DNA of 64,000 bases from Oxytricha trifallax. Taxonomy: Eukaryota > Ciliophora > Spirotrichea > Sporadotrichida > Oxytrichidae. A program made the position numbers and the translations under genes. The stretch spans positions 104,960 to 168,959 of the forward strand of contig ARYC01000247.1 in NCBI GenBank assembly GCA_000711775.1, read 5' to 3'. How positions within the stretch are numbered: the first letter of the stretch is position 1; every line of letters starts with the position of its first letter. The notes beneath the pieces were generated by a model. That model saw nothing but the letters and a program-made list of their open reading frames with translations. It was not told the DNA's origin and did not search any database. This document shows, one piece after another, positions 1 through 11,989 of this stretch.

Positions 1-1159
1 TCTAAAATTTTAACAGCATCAAATCGATTATCTTATTAATGAAAAGACTCTTAAAAACTGGGCTCATTTCTATTTAGCCTAGAGCTTTCATCGCCAATTT
101 CCTGAGCTTCATATCTCTACTTAATCTATAGAGAATATATAAAAACAGAATGGAATATCTTACAAGACAGTCAATGCATTAAGAGAGTAATTCACTTTAA
201 TGTTCCATTTTAAAAGGATAAATTAAATTGAATATTTAATTAAATGCAGAGGCCTATTACTATTGATAAAACACAAACTTTAGATCATTTCTACTTCTAC
301 TTTAGAGTACAGCTACACCAACTTCGTGGCAGTTAGAATTTTTCTGATGTATTAAGTTGATGTTCCTTACTCAAAGGGTTTAGAGGTTAGTGTTATTACT
401 TTTATTGATGTTGAAGGAGGTGTTAGTAGTTGTTGTATTGCACGTATTGATACTGGTTATTGTTTTTAGTCATAGAGTATGAGTTGAAAAGCTTATGTCT
501 AAAAGTGGAACAATTCCATGTGACGTTTGCCATATTTGAATAATAATAATTCGGTTTATAATTAAAAATTAATATTCAAATCTAATATTGTAATAATAAC
601 ATAAGTTCATACATGCTGATGAGGCAACATTCACGTTTAATACCTTCATATCAAGGTCTTGGTATAAAAGATATATAGCAACATTGAAGTATATGATTAA
701 AAGGTTAAGGTTTAAACTCATGCTATACTTGATGGAATAAGCGAAGATAATGGCCTCAAGACTTATGTTATCTACACTCTCTCAATAAAGACCAAATGAT
801 ACATAAAGTTCTTGGAATAACTCAGAGATAAGTATGCTAACTACGAGATCATCCTGTTTGTTGATAACTTATCAGTTCATAAAACTATAGACTCAAGGGT
901 AGAATATGAAAGGCTACACATAACACCTGTATTTAATGTTCCTTATAGCCCTCAGTTCAATGGAATTGAACTATATTGGGGCCTATTAAAAGGCCACTAC
1001 AAGAAACTTCTGCTCTATCATTTGATGCACGATTTGAAGATAGATACAGTTGATTTTATTAAGAGTGCTGCTAAGAGAGTCAGCGATGATAAAGCAAAAG
1101 TGTGCGCAAGAGAAGAGATATTTTTTGTATATAAATAAGTTTTAGATTTAAACGAATGA
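1..1159 (+). pseudogene. TBE 42-kDa DDE transposase, disrupted copy (element 1)
   Basis: Aligns by eye with the intact transposase at 13317-14378 from about residue 75 onward. The N-terminus lies outside the window. About 7 nt are missing near 90-100 (frameshift). A roughly 330-bp insertion sits between the codons for QRAIT and NNIKFIHADE, just before the first catalytic Asp. Downstream the second Asp block (FVDNLSVHKT) and the Glu block (PYSPQFNGIELYWG) are still readable, and the frame ends with TGA at 1157-1159. A pseudogene unless the insertion is removed as an IES, which would still leave the frameshift. Confidence 0.85.
264..595. other. 330-bp insertion inside the transposase, shared with element D
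   Basis: Element A reads straight through here (ATTACTAATAACATT). Elements 1 and D both carry about 330 bp at the same codon, so the insertion predates their separation. No clear terminal inverted repeats are visible, and the boundaries are approximate to a few bases. The first half has an open frame that is largely preserved in both copies, including VDVPYSKG and SSCCIA; the second half is AT-rich. I do not recognise the encoded sequence. Confidence 0.7.
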
Positions 1160-1309
1160 TTAAGTTCACATGGTCTCCAATACAGGAAACCAATAGTAGC
1201 GAGAAAGGGAAGAAAAAGCACAAAAATGAAAATATATATCTGGTTGTTTTAATCCCCAGTATTAATTTCTGTAAAGCATTAAATAAAAATAATAATAATA
1301 ATAATAAGT

Positions 1310-2062
1310 ACACATATTAAATTTGCCCGTAAAAGGTTTTAGCTTCTCTTTCTTTTCTTCCTCTTAGGGCTTGCTAGGGCCTATGTTTCTTCTCTAAGTG
1401 CCAGCTCCTGCATCTATATTCATCTCGTCTGGCTTTTAGAATTCTTTGAAGAGTCTCTTCCTAAATTCATGCTTTACTTGTAACTTTCTCTCTCTGTTTA
1501 ACTTGCTGCGATCCTTCATCAAGTATATATCAGTACCAGGATTTTCAATAAAGTAAGAAGACTAGCTTACTTGAGATGAATGGATGCTTCTGTAGTTCCT
1601 AGAACCAGGTGTCACTTATTTTTATTCCTTGCTTCTCTTTTTTTTTTTGGAGGGATGCTGTAGCGTTTCTTGTGAGCTTCTTAAATTACTTCATTTAAGT
1701 ACTCAAATTTCAGAGTTCCAAGGACACTGAAGAAAAAGTTTCTCTCTGGCAACTTATTAGAGAGTTTCAGCTTTGATGGAAGGTAGAGAGCAACGTCTGG
1801 ATCACTTATAGCATCATCATAAAGATTTTTTTACAGAGATTTCAGGGTAGTTAGGTATCTCTATCATCCTAATTTCATTATACTTAAAAGCTTTTTTCCC
1901 TTCACTTAGAAAAAGCTTTTAAGAATGAGATTTTGATGTATTAATCTTAATTAAGAACTTACTTTGCTATACCAAGCATCTATAGAGGTCCTCTTTACTT
2001 CGAAATTTTCCTATTAAATCTTGAGATTAAATTCCCTTCATTGAATCATTCAAAGACTCCAT
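1310..2062 (-). pseudogene. TBE '22-kDa' gene, degenerate copy (element 1)
   Basis: Start codon at 2060-2062, read leftward, convergent with the transposase. Homologous to the intact copy at 20874-21664. It lacks about 40 nt near 1935, and the conserved intron (here 1546-1570) is 25 nt with its AG acceptor changed to TG. The C-terminal segment after the intron is still open and ends in GKFNM before TGA, as in element D. An insertion of about 145 bp separates it from the transposase stop. Function of the family unknown. Confidence 0.78.
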
Positions 2063-2880
2063 CTTGCTTCCTCTTTCTAGAAATGTTAATGAAATTTAAA
2101 ATTATGGATATCCATTCTAAGTTTATTAAAATCTTACTACTAAATAGGGAGGACCTGCTAGAGGTCAACCTTGAAAAGATATGAGGAGAAGCATTGAAAA
2201 ACTTGCTCCAAGTTTCACTAATTGATTTCAATTTTTATCAATCTATCTTCATTAAATTGCTCCTAATAATGTTTAATTATTTTAGGAAGTCCTCCAAATT
2301 AAGTTTAAACTTTATATGGAGATAAATTTTAAGGTTAAAACTTAATAAGTTGCAGAATAAATTTAAAAATGCTTAATAAATTAAGTTTAATCTTTATTTG
2401 GAGACTCCTAGAGAAACTAAACTTTATTAGGAGTATTTTAATTTACTAAAACGTATAAAATTCTCATAAAATTTGTCAACTTACAATCTTCTATGGTTAT
2501 TCAATTTTCTTAACTCTCAGATGAGAATCTACCACAGTGTCTTATACTCAACTATTATAGTTTATCAAGGTATATTTTATCATTATTATAATAAAATATA
2601 TCAGCAAACTAAAATGAGCGCTAACCTATTGAGAAGAGCGGCATTACCTGGATAAAGTCAATAAAAGTTATCATTCCATCAACCAATAAAAGTAGAGACC
2701 AGAGACGCTAGTACTTAGTGGGAGCCTACTTTTGACAACTTTGACTAGTCTAGCTTTGAGATTATATATAAATTAAGTAGGAGGTCATCATAGAAATTGT
2801 GCAAATTGAGGAGGAGGTTAAACAACCTTTCATAGAGCATTTATAAATACCAGCCAAAGTTGACTATTAGTGCAAAGAAT

Positions 2881-3554
2881 TATCATAGTTGCATCCCATT
2901 AAATATTTTATAGATGCTGAACGAGGAAATAGGACTTTTTCCTCTAAAATCCTCCATTTTTTAAATATTAATAATTAATTAAAAATATAATTAAATTTTC
3001 AATAATTCAAACTAAACTGTATATTATCGTATTTGTTGAGAGTCACACTTTAAAAACAGTGTCTCTCGAGGATTTTAATATAGAAAAATTTTATCAACCA
3101 TTTTTTCATAATTTTTCAAAATTTCCTAATCAATATATCTATTTCTAAAAGGAATTATGATAATTCTGAAAAGAAATAGAACATTATTCTTTTTTTAGTT
3201 TTTATCTCATTTTATACCACATAATTAAGTTAAGGAATCTTAATAAGGTACTAAAAAAATCTTTAAGAACTTATTCATTTATCCTTAAGGATTATTAAAA
3301 ATAAAAACAGAAAAAGCTCTATTTATTTAAAAATATTGAAATATTGAGATTTTTGACTATATTGAATTTTTACTGATTAATTAATTAAAAACCTCGAGAG
3401 ACACTGTTTTAAAGAATGACTCTCGAAAATATAAATTTTAAGTACTCTATATTAGAGGATTTAAAGATATCATATTTTTAACACTAAGCTCAAAAAAATA
3501 TTATAAGCTAAAACAGCAGCTGCAGCAAAACTGTGTCAGGCTGCAACTATTGTA
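2881..3554. mobile_element. Foldback/MITE-like insertion with AAT duplication
   Basis: 674 bp inserted in the first zinc finger of element 1. The flanks are AAT (2878-2880) and AAT (3555-3557); elements A and D show the empty site. The ends are imperfect inverted repeats (TATCATAGTTGCA at the left, TGCAACTATTGTA at the right). Internally there is a longer inverted pair around 3035-3075 and 3390-3435 sharing CAGTGTCTCTCGAGG. No open frame. The 3-bp ANT duplication is the TBE type, so a TBE-like transposase may have moved it. Confidence 0.85.
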
Positions 3555-4458
3555 AATGCAACTAAGTTTTCCCTTACAAGTCAACTTATAAGAGACACTT
3601 GAAAGATATACACAACGATATGCCAAGGTTATATCTCAAGCATTCAAAGAAAGATGGGAAGTATGTCTGTGAGTTCTATGAGAAGCCATATTCTCATACT
3701 AGAGATCTAAAAGTGCCTTAAAGAAAAAGCACAATTAAAGATTTTTCTTTATTCATGAACCTACAGGGAATAGATTCCTCTAAAAAAGAAGATCAAGAAA
3801 CCCAGTGGAGTCTCTTAGAGTTGAAGTGTAGAAGTATTGTCAAAATGAAGAATGCAGTCAAGAACTTTCCAGTCTCTGAGTTCAATAAAATCATGGTTAA
3901 AATAGAGGCAATGAAGATTCCTATATTAAAAATTATTGACTTAGATTCTTGCCTAGAAAGCTACCTCACTCTTGAAGATAAAAGAGAGTCATTACTGATG
4001 ACTAATATGCTTACAAGATATATCCATTCAATTACTTCCTTGCTGATGACAAGTTCCAAATGGAATTTGCAAATGAGTATTATGCTCTTTAAAAGGCAAA
4101 GTTAAATGAGTGCAGGCATATCATCTAGCTTGATGCTATTTTACTTGGTAAAGATCATGTAGCCTTCAGGCTTCCATTACTTGAAATGACTTACAGAGAA
4201 TTCTTATCTGACAATAGATGTCAGAGATAAATTGGCTAGATAGTATAGCAGATAGTTGAGGGGATTGAAGAGCTTCACAAGCTAGGTTATGTTCATAGAG
4301 ACTTAAAGCCAGAGAATATCATGTTGAACTTTCAGCCTCTTAGAGTTTATATTATTGACTTCAACAGAGCTCAAAGAGTGCATGCCTCTGCATAAGAAAA
4401 TGTATACGGCACTCCTGGATATTTCCCAGAGAGAGAGGATTGGAGAGATGGAAACACT

Positions 4459-5007
4459 TAGCTAAAATATGATTATTTTTGTGAATAAATTGATTAATCA
4501 AGATTACACATGTTTAATAATAAATATTAAAATAAATATATATTTGTAGGTACTCTACCGCAGATTTTATAGTATAAACCTGCTTTGCGGTAGAGTACCT
4601 TAATTATATAATTAAATTAAAATTAAAATAAATATATATAGCATTACTTTTTCTAAAGAATGCATTTAATAATAGTGTAATATATAATAAATAATTAAAA
4701 CATCAAAATACAATATAAAAAAGCTAAAACTTAAATGATGATTATTAAAATTGTTACAAGCATTATTATTTGAACATTAAATATAAAAATAAAATTTATA
4801 ATGCATTCTTTAGAAAAAGTAATGCTATATATATTTATTTTAATTTTAATTTAATTATATAATTAAGGTACTCTACCGCAAAGCAGGTTTATACTATAAA
4901 ATCTGCGGTAGAGTACCTACAAATATAAATTTATTTTAATATTTATTATTAAACATGTGTAATCTTGATTAATCAATTTATTCACAAAAATAATCATATT
5001 TTAGCTA
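4459..5007. mobile_element. Palindromic foldback element with ACT duplication
   Basis: 549 bp, almost a complete palindrome. It begins TAGCTAAAATATGATTA and ends with the reverse complement; each arm contains a nested hairpin built from GGTACTCTACCGCA and TGCGGTAGAGTACC. The flanks are ACT (4456-4458) and ACT (5008-5010). Elements A and D show the empty site (ACTTAATGGGAT or close to it), and precise removal of the element plus one ACT restores the kinase frame (TQWDIWALA). Non-coding. ANT duplication as for TBEs. Confidence 0.92.
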
Positions 5008-5450
5008 ACTTAATGGGATATCTGGGCTCTAGCAGTAATAATTATAGAGAACGACATGCCAAGAAACGATTACTTTAGCTGCAGGAGGGAGAGAGATTCT
5101 AAGCAGAGAATCAAACAATATCTCGATAAAAATAAAATAAATGGATGTCTCAGAGAACTTGCAAACTCAACTATTATCAAGCCAAGCTAAGAGAATTAAT
5201 AAACAATATAAACAATCAAAAATCAACTTAGAAAGATAAAATTCAAAGAACTGCCACATGACTCTAAGCTTGTGTTTGTGTGAAATATTTTTTAAAAACT
5301 CGCTTGTTATACTCACTTAAATTTACAAATATTTAAACATTAAACCCCTACATAAACCCTATTAAAACCTTAATAAATTATACACTAATAGTCAATTTCT
5401 ATCAATCAAAAACTCAATCAAACTACTGAAAGAGTTTTGGGGTTTTGAAT

Positions 5451-8400
5451 GCTCAGGCGCTATTTTAAAAATGACTTGCAGAGCTGTAGATAATCGAACT
5501 TAAAATTACCAAGTAGTAGATACGCTGATGTGTCCTCCACCAAATATTGATCGTATTGCTAGCTGAATTGGCATTAGTATTAAAATTTCATTTGGTACAT
5601 CAGCTCAATTTGTGTTTTGCTATGGATTTAAAACTATAAAATTCAGTGGTTTTAAAATTTTTAATAAGTAAATAATGCATATCAATACATTACTTCTACT
5701 ACAAATTATTTTTTAATATAATTATTTAAAACACTAAATTAATTGTTTTTTAATTATAGACTCTGCTCGCCGTATACAGAGGGCTCGAGGAAATGAAAGC
5801 CACAGAACCTCAAAAGTTAAGAATAAAAATAAGACTTAATTTTAGTTTTAATTAAAACTAAATTTAACAAAAGGTGAAGATCTGTTAAAAAGTGCAAAAG
5901 TACTTGAAACCATAAACCTACCCCATCCTGAGAACAAAACTATTGTCAGCATTCCAAGGGAGCGAGTATTGTAAAACATATATGTTTAATGTAATAAATT
6001 AGTATTTTTATATAAAACATGGTTAAAAAATTTTAAATCTCTTAAATCTAATATAATCTAATATAGATCATTTACTATAAAATAAAAATTAATATAAAAA
6101 GTAGTTCTTATTAAATGAATTTAGAAAGATTATTTATATTTCAAAAAATAATATGATAAAATTTAAATCTAAATATATATAATAAAGACTCCTTAGATTG
6201 CTTATATATTATAAAAAATTTAATGTTATTTTTAAATGAATTTATTACTTGTCAAAATAGTTATTGTTATGTAATTTATATTTATTTAAGAATAGCAAGT
6301 CATGATCTATGCTCTTTTGATACAAGCCAAGATTGAAGAAACCCATACAACACAGTAAAAGGCATACCAATCTGAGGTAGATTAATCAAACTTCGGTAGA
6401 ATGGAACTTGAATCAAAAATCTTAAAACTCTTGACAACGGTTTAAATATAAAGAAAAAATGATATCTTATAATTGTATTTCTATTGAATTACAAAAGTTC
6501 TCTATTATTATAAAATAAAATATATAAATTAAAAATTAAAAGCTTTTATATATAATAGATTTTACATAAATAAATACAAAATCATCCTTTAAAATAAATA
6601 GAAGCAATTGTATTTCAAATTGTAAATCTTTTTATAAAAAAATATAGTTAATTAGTATTATTTTGTATATTAAACTAATGAATCTTCGATTAATATTAAA
6701 ATAATCAATTCATTAGATTAGGCGAGAATAATAGGTTATAAAAAAAAATTTTTTCATTAAAAATCAAATTTAGTTTAATTATTACTTGATGAATAGAAAT
6801 ATATTAGAATTACCTTGAAAAGAGTTAACTAAAAAAGGAAAAATTTAATATTTCATTTAATATGAAAAATTATTAATAAATTGCAATCATGACATTAGAA
6901 ATAATCTTATGTTTCAAGGAAAAAATAAATTATTAAAAATTATTAAAATAAAGATACTTAGTTGTTTAATATTTTAAAAAAAAATATTATTTTTAATTAA
7001 TCTTAAGTATGTTAACCTAAAATAGCATATTTATTATTTGAGTTATAATAGACGAAGCTCTTTGAAGTGATCACATTCGGAGGTATGTGGAAAACGTTTG
7101 TCAGGCATAATTGTTTTATTTAGTTTTAGAAAATATTGATTAAATAAATTCGAATTGGAATATGAAAAAAATTGTGTAGCATAAAATAAATAAATTATTC
7201 TAAACTTATTTAATTAGCTTAAAAGATTTTGCGAATTAATCACAAAGATTTATAGTTATGCGAAAATTTCTATTTAAATTGAGAATTAGGAAAAATTTGA
7301 ATTTTTAATAAATATTTTACTGAATTAAATTTTCTTTATTTGTTCGTATTGAATAGTTAAAAATTTAAACTCAAAAAGCTTATTCAATTATAAAGTTCTA
7401 TAACCTTTTTTGAGATATAAGATGGTTGATCCCACGTATATTAATTAAAAAAATAGTTAAATACGAATTTTATGAGCCTGAGCAATTATCAAATAAAAAG
7501 GATATCTTCTTCACAAGTAACACAAGACTATTACAACCTTTTTAACTCATAAAAATCTGAATCATTGATTTTCATCTAACTTCGAAATTTACTAATTACT
7601 TACATTTTAAACTTATAACTCAATGTCTAATAAATAATATCAAAATTAAAATTCGAAAGATTAATGGAATTCGATTTGTTTTATGACGATTTCTTTATAT
7701 TACATATTGATTGTTGCGTTCACTTAAAACACATTCAATATTAATAAGCTCAGATCATAAATTAAACAACAGAGAATGAGAAATTAAAATTTTTTTAAAT
7801 AAAAAAGAGAAGAAAATATTTTATGCTTGAATCAAATTTTATAAAGTAAATACAAATATTGTTGAATTTCTATTAGGATATCTGCTATAATACTTTCAAA
7901 AATAACTAATCTTCTAGTTTCTCAATTTAAACTTAATAAGCTGGAATAAATCTTGTTAGGGTATCTATAGTCATTCTTTTGTATATTTTTTATATATCAA
8001 TAAATTCTTATCATTATTTTATTGGTAGCATTATGAGAACTCAATAATGATTTATATTGTAAACAATATGGAAAATTTAAAAAAATTTTGACTTCAATTT
8101 AAATTTAAACAGGTTATATAATTTGAATTATCATAAAAAAATCCATCTCCCTCGTATATTTCTTTTTTGGTCACATTATAGATATTTTATCTCAAAAATT
8201 CAAAATAGCAGGATATATTAAAAGGAGCCAAAATGGAATCATTAAATGTAAAGAGAAGGTTTGGGGGAGTAAGCTTCATGCACTGGTTTATGATAAAAAA
8301 AATTTAGGGAAGTTTCCTGCACTTTTCTTTAAATTTTTTTAAAATTATTAATTAATCTTATTAACAACTTTACACAACTTCCAAACTAACTTTATTCTTA

Positions 8401-9065
8401 TAATTTTACTTAATTTATTAAAATTATTCAATATCTCTATGTATAATCCAATAAATCTGACATATTCCATTTAATATTTGCAGATTTTTTACTCTTAGCC
8501 TCTTTATTTTTCATTGTAATTCCAAATATTTTATCCAATTGTTTTTAAAATTCTCATTCAATTTATCTTGTTCGTTACATAGCTATAAATAATAAACTTC
8601 ATTATCTTGAACTACTTAAATGATTGATAAATATCCTCTTAATATTAACGGGTCATTGATATGTTAAGTCTTTTAAATAACGTAAAATTTATTGAATTTG
8701 CGTTATTTAAATTAACAAAGTGCTGGAAATTTCTTCCCCCGAAGGTTTAATGAAAAAAATTTACTCAATAAAAAATGTTGTCATATCTAAATAAAGCAAA
8801 AGTTTCAATCAAAATATTGAACTTTTATCCTAAATAATCAAATTTTATGCAGCAAATTTTTTTAAATTAATATAACAATTTTAATATATAAATTTTAATC
8901 TTAATAATTAGAATTCCTAGGTTCGAATGTAACTTAACAATAGTTTTATTTACTTTATAATAAAGCTCAATTGATTTATATATTTAAAATGCATCTTCAG
9001 GATAACAGAGTGCCAGATTAAGGCGAGGGAATTTTGAAATCCAATAACATATTAATTTTCAGAAT
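5451..9065. other. AT-rich germline DNA with short coding-looking patches
   Basis: No long gene. Most of it is AT-rich with no recognisable structure. Short islands of higher GC look like macronuclear-destined segments in the TAA/TAG=Gln code: about 5760-5975 (contains SAKVLETINLPHPENKT), 6313-6455 (MIYALLIQAKIEETHTTQ), 7050-7130 (TKLFEVITFGGMWKTFV) and 8985-9065 (LQDNRVPDQGEGILKSN), the last running straight into the TBE B junction. All are on the plus strand. They could be pieces of one or more heavily IES-split genes. I could not recognise a product or assign pointers. Confidence 0.4.
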
Positions 9066-9175
9066 CAACCCCAAAAGCCCTTTAAACCCCTTAATGAGGT
9101 TAATAAGTGCTTTGATTTTAAGGGTATAGTTGGGGTCTTATTGTGGTAGGTAAAGAAATTTTGTCAAATTTCAAA

Positions 9176-10219
9176 ATGAGATATAGAAAATAGAGAAATT
9201 TAGGGTATATTTATAATGAGAGATATTTAGATTTACTTCTTAAGCTTAGGTATGGTACACGTATTTAAATAGACTTAGTCAAACCTATAATGAATTATGC
9301 AGCTATAGCAAACCTCCTTTGTAATAGTGCCTCAACAATAGGTATTAATGCTAGTCGGCTATTTAGCATTATAATTCAGGCACTTGAAAATATCCAGTAA
9401 GAAAATAAAAGTTCAGTCAGACCATATTGGCTACATCTGTGACTCTAAAACTTTAAATTATTTGACACACTTTCCTCTTGACTAGCGAGCTGTAATGTTT
9501 CATCGCAGGTTTCCTGACATGCGAATCTTTCCTTAGACTATAAGCAATATTTATAAAAGACATGTATTATTTTCAAGACTGTCAACAGAGTGAAGAGAGT
9601 GATTGATTTTACAGTGCCATTTTATAGTAATAATTTAAACTTTATATATGATTAAATGCAGAGAGCTATTGATAATAACATCAAGTTCATACACGCAGAT
9701 GAAGCTGCGTTTACCTTCAACACCTTTATTAGAAAGTCATGGTACAAGAAGCATGATAATATAGAAGTTTATTATTATAAAGTGAAGGTTATTATCCATA
9801 AAATTTTAGCTGGCAAAAGCTAATATTTAGGCTACCCTAGCTCTTTAAAGCAAGAGTATTATATTGAGTTCCTGCATAAGCTCAGAGAGAAGTACAGTAA
9901 TCAAGAGATCATATTGTTTGTTGATAACCTTTCAGTTCATAAGACTAAGGAGTCTAAGAAAGCCTATGAAAAACTAAACATAACTCCTGTTATTAACATT
10001 CCTTATAGCCCATAATTTAATGGAATTGAATTCTACTGGAGTTAAATCAAGACTCACTACAAGAAGCTGCTGCTGTATCATCTTATGCATGACTTGCCAA
10101 TCGATACAGTAGACTTAATTCAAAGCAGCTGTAAGAGAGTGAATGTAGATAAGACAACAATTTGTGCGAGAGAGGGAAGAATGAATGTTTATAAATAAGT
10201 TTTAGATTTAAACGAATGA
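9176..10219 (+). pseudogene. TBE 42-kDa transposase, frameshifted copy (element B)
   Basis: ATG at 9176 gives an N-terminus similar to the element A enzyme (YLDLLLKLRYGT), then the frame shifts near 9410 and again near 9560. The C-terminal two thirds is continuous in one frame to TGA 10217-10219 and retains HADEAAFTF, FVDNLSVHKT and FNGIEFYW, so the DDE residues are present. A segment after the first Asp (KVIIHKILAGKS...) is unlike the other copies. The same N-terminal lesions recur in element C. Confidence 0.85.
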
Positions 10220-10225
10220 ATATAT

Positions 10226-11013
10226 TCGCATATTAAATTAACCCAGAAAGGGATTTGATTTCTCTTTCTTTTCCTCTTCTAATGGCTTGCTTGGGCCCAT
10301 ATTTCTTCTCTTATTGTCAGCTCCTACATCTATGTTCATATCTTCTGGCTTTTAAAGATCTTTAAAATTCTATTGCTAGCTTAATGAACTGTCTGCTGTT
10401 TTTTATCTCTATGAACCCTAGCATGCTCTTTCATAATATATATACCTGTACAAGATTTTCCTACAAAGTTATATGTCAAAGCTTACTTGAAAGATAAGGA
10501 TGCTTCCTAAGTTCCTCTAACCAAGCTGATCTTATTAGTATGCCTTGCTTCTTCTAGTCTTCAGGAGATCTAGAATATCGTTTCTGTGCTTCTTCAATTG
10601 TTTCTCTAAGATACTCCTCTTTTATTGTACCAAGAACACCAAAGAGGAAGCTCCTTTCTGGAAGCTTGTTAGAGAAATGTTTCTTGGTAAGAAGATAAAC
10701 TACCATCTCTTCATCGTTCATCGCATCCTCGTAGAGATTAGTGACTGAAATTTCTGGGTAGTTTGGTATTTCTATCAACTTAATTTCATTATTTTTTGAA
10801 GGCTTTCTTCTCATCATAGAGCATAGCTATTAAGAATGAATTTTTGGTACTTTCCATCGTTGGTAGGAATAATCCTACTATAATATGTGATTAAGTATAT
10901 GTTACATGCTTACCATGTTGAGAGAGGTATCGATAGAGATCCTCCTTGCTACTAAATCTTGAGATCATTTATTAAGCTTAAACCCTCTTCATTGCAGCAT
11001 TTATAGATTCCAT
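10226..11013 (-). pseudogene. TBE '22-kDa' gene, frameshifted copy (element B)
   Basis: Starts at 11011-11013 (MESINAAMKRV). The reading frame shifts at an A-run near 10800 (one extra A), after which IEIPNYPEISVTNLYEDA and LPERSFLFGVLGT are clear. The conserved intron is at 10461-10486 (26 nt, GTAAGC...TTGTAG). The C-terminal exon keeps the GTGIYIMKEHA block and then shifts frame again. Convergent with the transposase, which ends just outside it. Confidence 0.8.
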
Positions 11014-11049
11014 CCTGGTTCCTTCTCTACTTAATGAATTTCGAATTTT

Positions 11050-11985
11050 AATATATAGAGTTCTGGTTCTTAGTGTTATTAATTTTACTATTATATATGG
11101 GCATCTTAAAGGAGGTCAAACCTGCAAAGATACGTTAAGAAAGTTTGCATTAGCTGTATCAAACTGCAGAAATGTAGCTACATTTTTTTCAATTTAGTTC
11201 CATTAAGTTAGTACTAAATTTGTTGTATTTTAATTGGTACCAATTTAATAGTACCAAAACATAATTAGTACCTTGATTTAAACTAATGAGGATTTAATGG
11301 TAAAGTTCCAAAATGAATCATTAAATAATTGGTACAGTACCAACCTGAATTTTTATCTAAGTTAGAACTAAAATTAAATTTATGAAGCGTGAAATTAGAA
11401 AAATTATAGTTATAAACTAAGTTTAAAAATGATGTCTAACACCTAAGAATCAACTATTGTTGTTGCAGTGCCAGCTCCTATACAAAGTTAGTATGACCAG
11501 TAAGGTTTTTACTTATTAGTAATAGAAATTTAAATTTGAATGTATCCATGGCTACTACTTTAAATCGTAAAGGAATCTCTCTTTGCAATCTACTCTAGGC
11601 ATGACAAATCAGCTCTTAAGATCCTAAAATAATTATAGTAAGTCAAAATGTGTTTTTACAAAATAAAATATGTAAGTATTTATTTTAAGAATTTATGGAA
11701 GGTTAACCTTCTAGAAGAAGGGGTGCCTACTTTAAGAATTCTGTTTAGATTTTAAATTAGTCTTTAAATAATTTACTTTTTTAATTGACCTGATTTTTAT
11801 AGAATAGTTAATCAAACTAAATTTTGGCGCCACTTAAAAGCAAGAAGTTACTTATATAGTGAGAGAGAGAGAGTGAAAGAGAGAGGTAGAGTTAAGAGCT
11901 CCTGGGTTTGGAGCAGAGGTCTTTAAAATTGAAGGATGGTATTAGAAGGGGAGAGCAGAGGTAGAACTTCAAACTTGTTGAGGAG
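11050..11985. other. Intergenic region between divergent 22-kDa and 57-kDa genes of element B
   Basis: About 0.9 kb without an open frame. It is rich in repeated GGTACTAATT-like words on both strands near 11200-11340 and has a GA-rich run (GAGAGAGAGA) near 11865. The same arrangement lies between the two genes in element C (about 24400-24980). A bidirectional promoter is the natural expectation; no specific signal can be named. Confidence 0.4.
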
Positions 11986-11989
11986 CTAA

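Larger units (their letters stand above)
2473..5283 (+). pseudogene. TBE '57-kDa' zinc-finger/protein-kinase gene, interrupted (element 1)
   Basis: The N-terminal region has changes of frame shared with other copies. Two C2H2 zinc fingers follow: CKECN...HLKDIH, read across the foldback element at 2881-3554, and a second one (CEFYEK...) whose second Cys has become Tyr. The kinase domain has an intact catalytic loop, HRDLKPENIM (near 4300), IIDFNRAQ in the position of the DFG motif, the activation-segment motif GTPGYFPE and the sub-domain IX motif WDIWALAVI, which is reached only by reading across the second foldback element (4459-5007). Ends at TGA 5281-5283. Removing both insertions at their ANT duplications restores the local frame, but other frame changes remain. 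This copy keeps the HRD arginine that A and D have lost. Confidence 0.85.
1..5447 (+). mobile_element. TBE transposon, element 1 (left end outside window)
   Basis: The right terminus is a degenerate telomere-like repeat (AGAGTTTTGGGGTTTTG) ending at 5447, followed by the candidate 3-bp target duplication AAT (5448-5450). The contents run transposase (+), 22-kDa gene (-), 57-kDa zinc-finger/kinase gene (+), the TBE order. The subterminal sequence (TACTGAAAG before the G4T4 repeat) matches elements A and D, so it belongs to their subfamily and not to that of B, C and E. The copy is longer than the usual 4.1 kb because of three insertions (about 264-595, 2881-3554, 4459-5007) and one of about 145 bp near 1171-1315. 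None of its three genes is intact. Confidence 0.93.

Noticed and set aside
4200..4450. Host protein kinase gene
   Set aside because: The HRDLKPEN kinase is part of the TBE 57-kDa gene, repeated in elements A and D with the same flanks.
4459..5007. TA as the target duplication of this foldback
   Set aside because: Removing one TA copy leaves the kinase frame shifted; ACT restores it exactly and fits the empty site.
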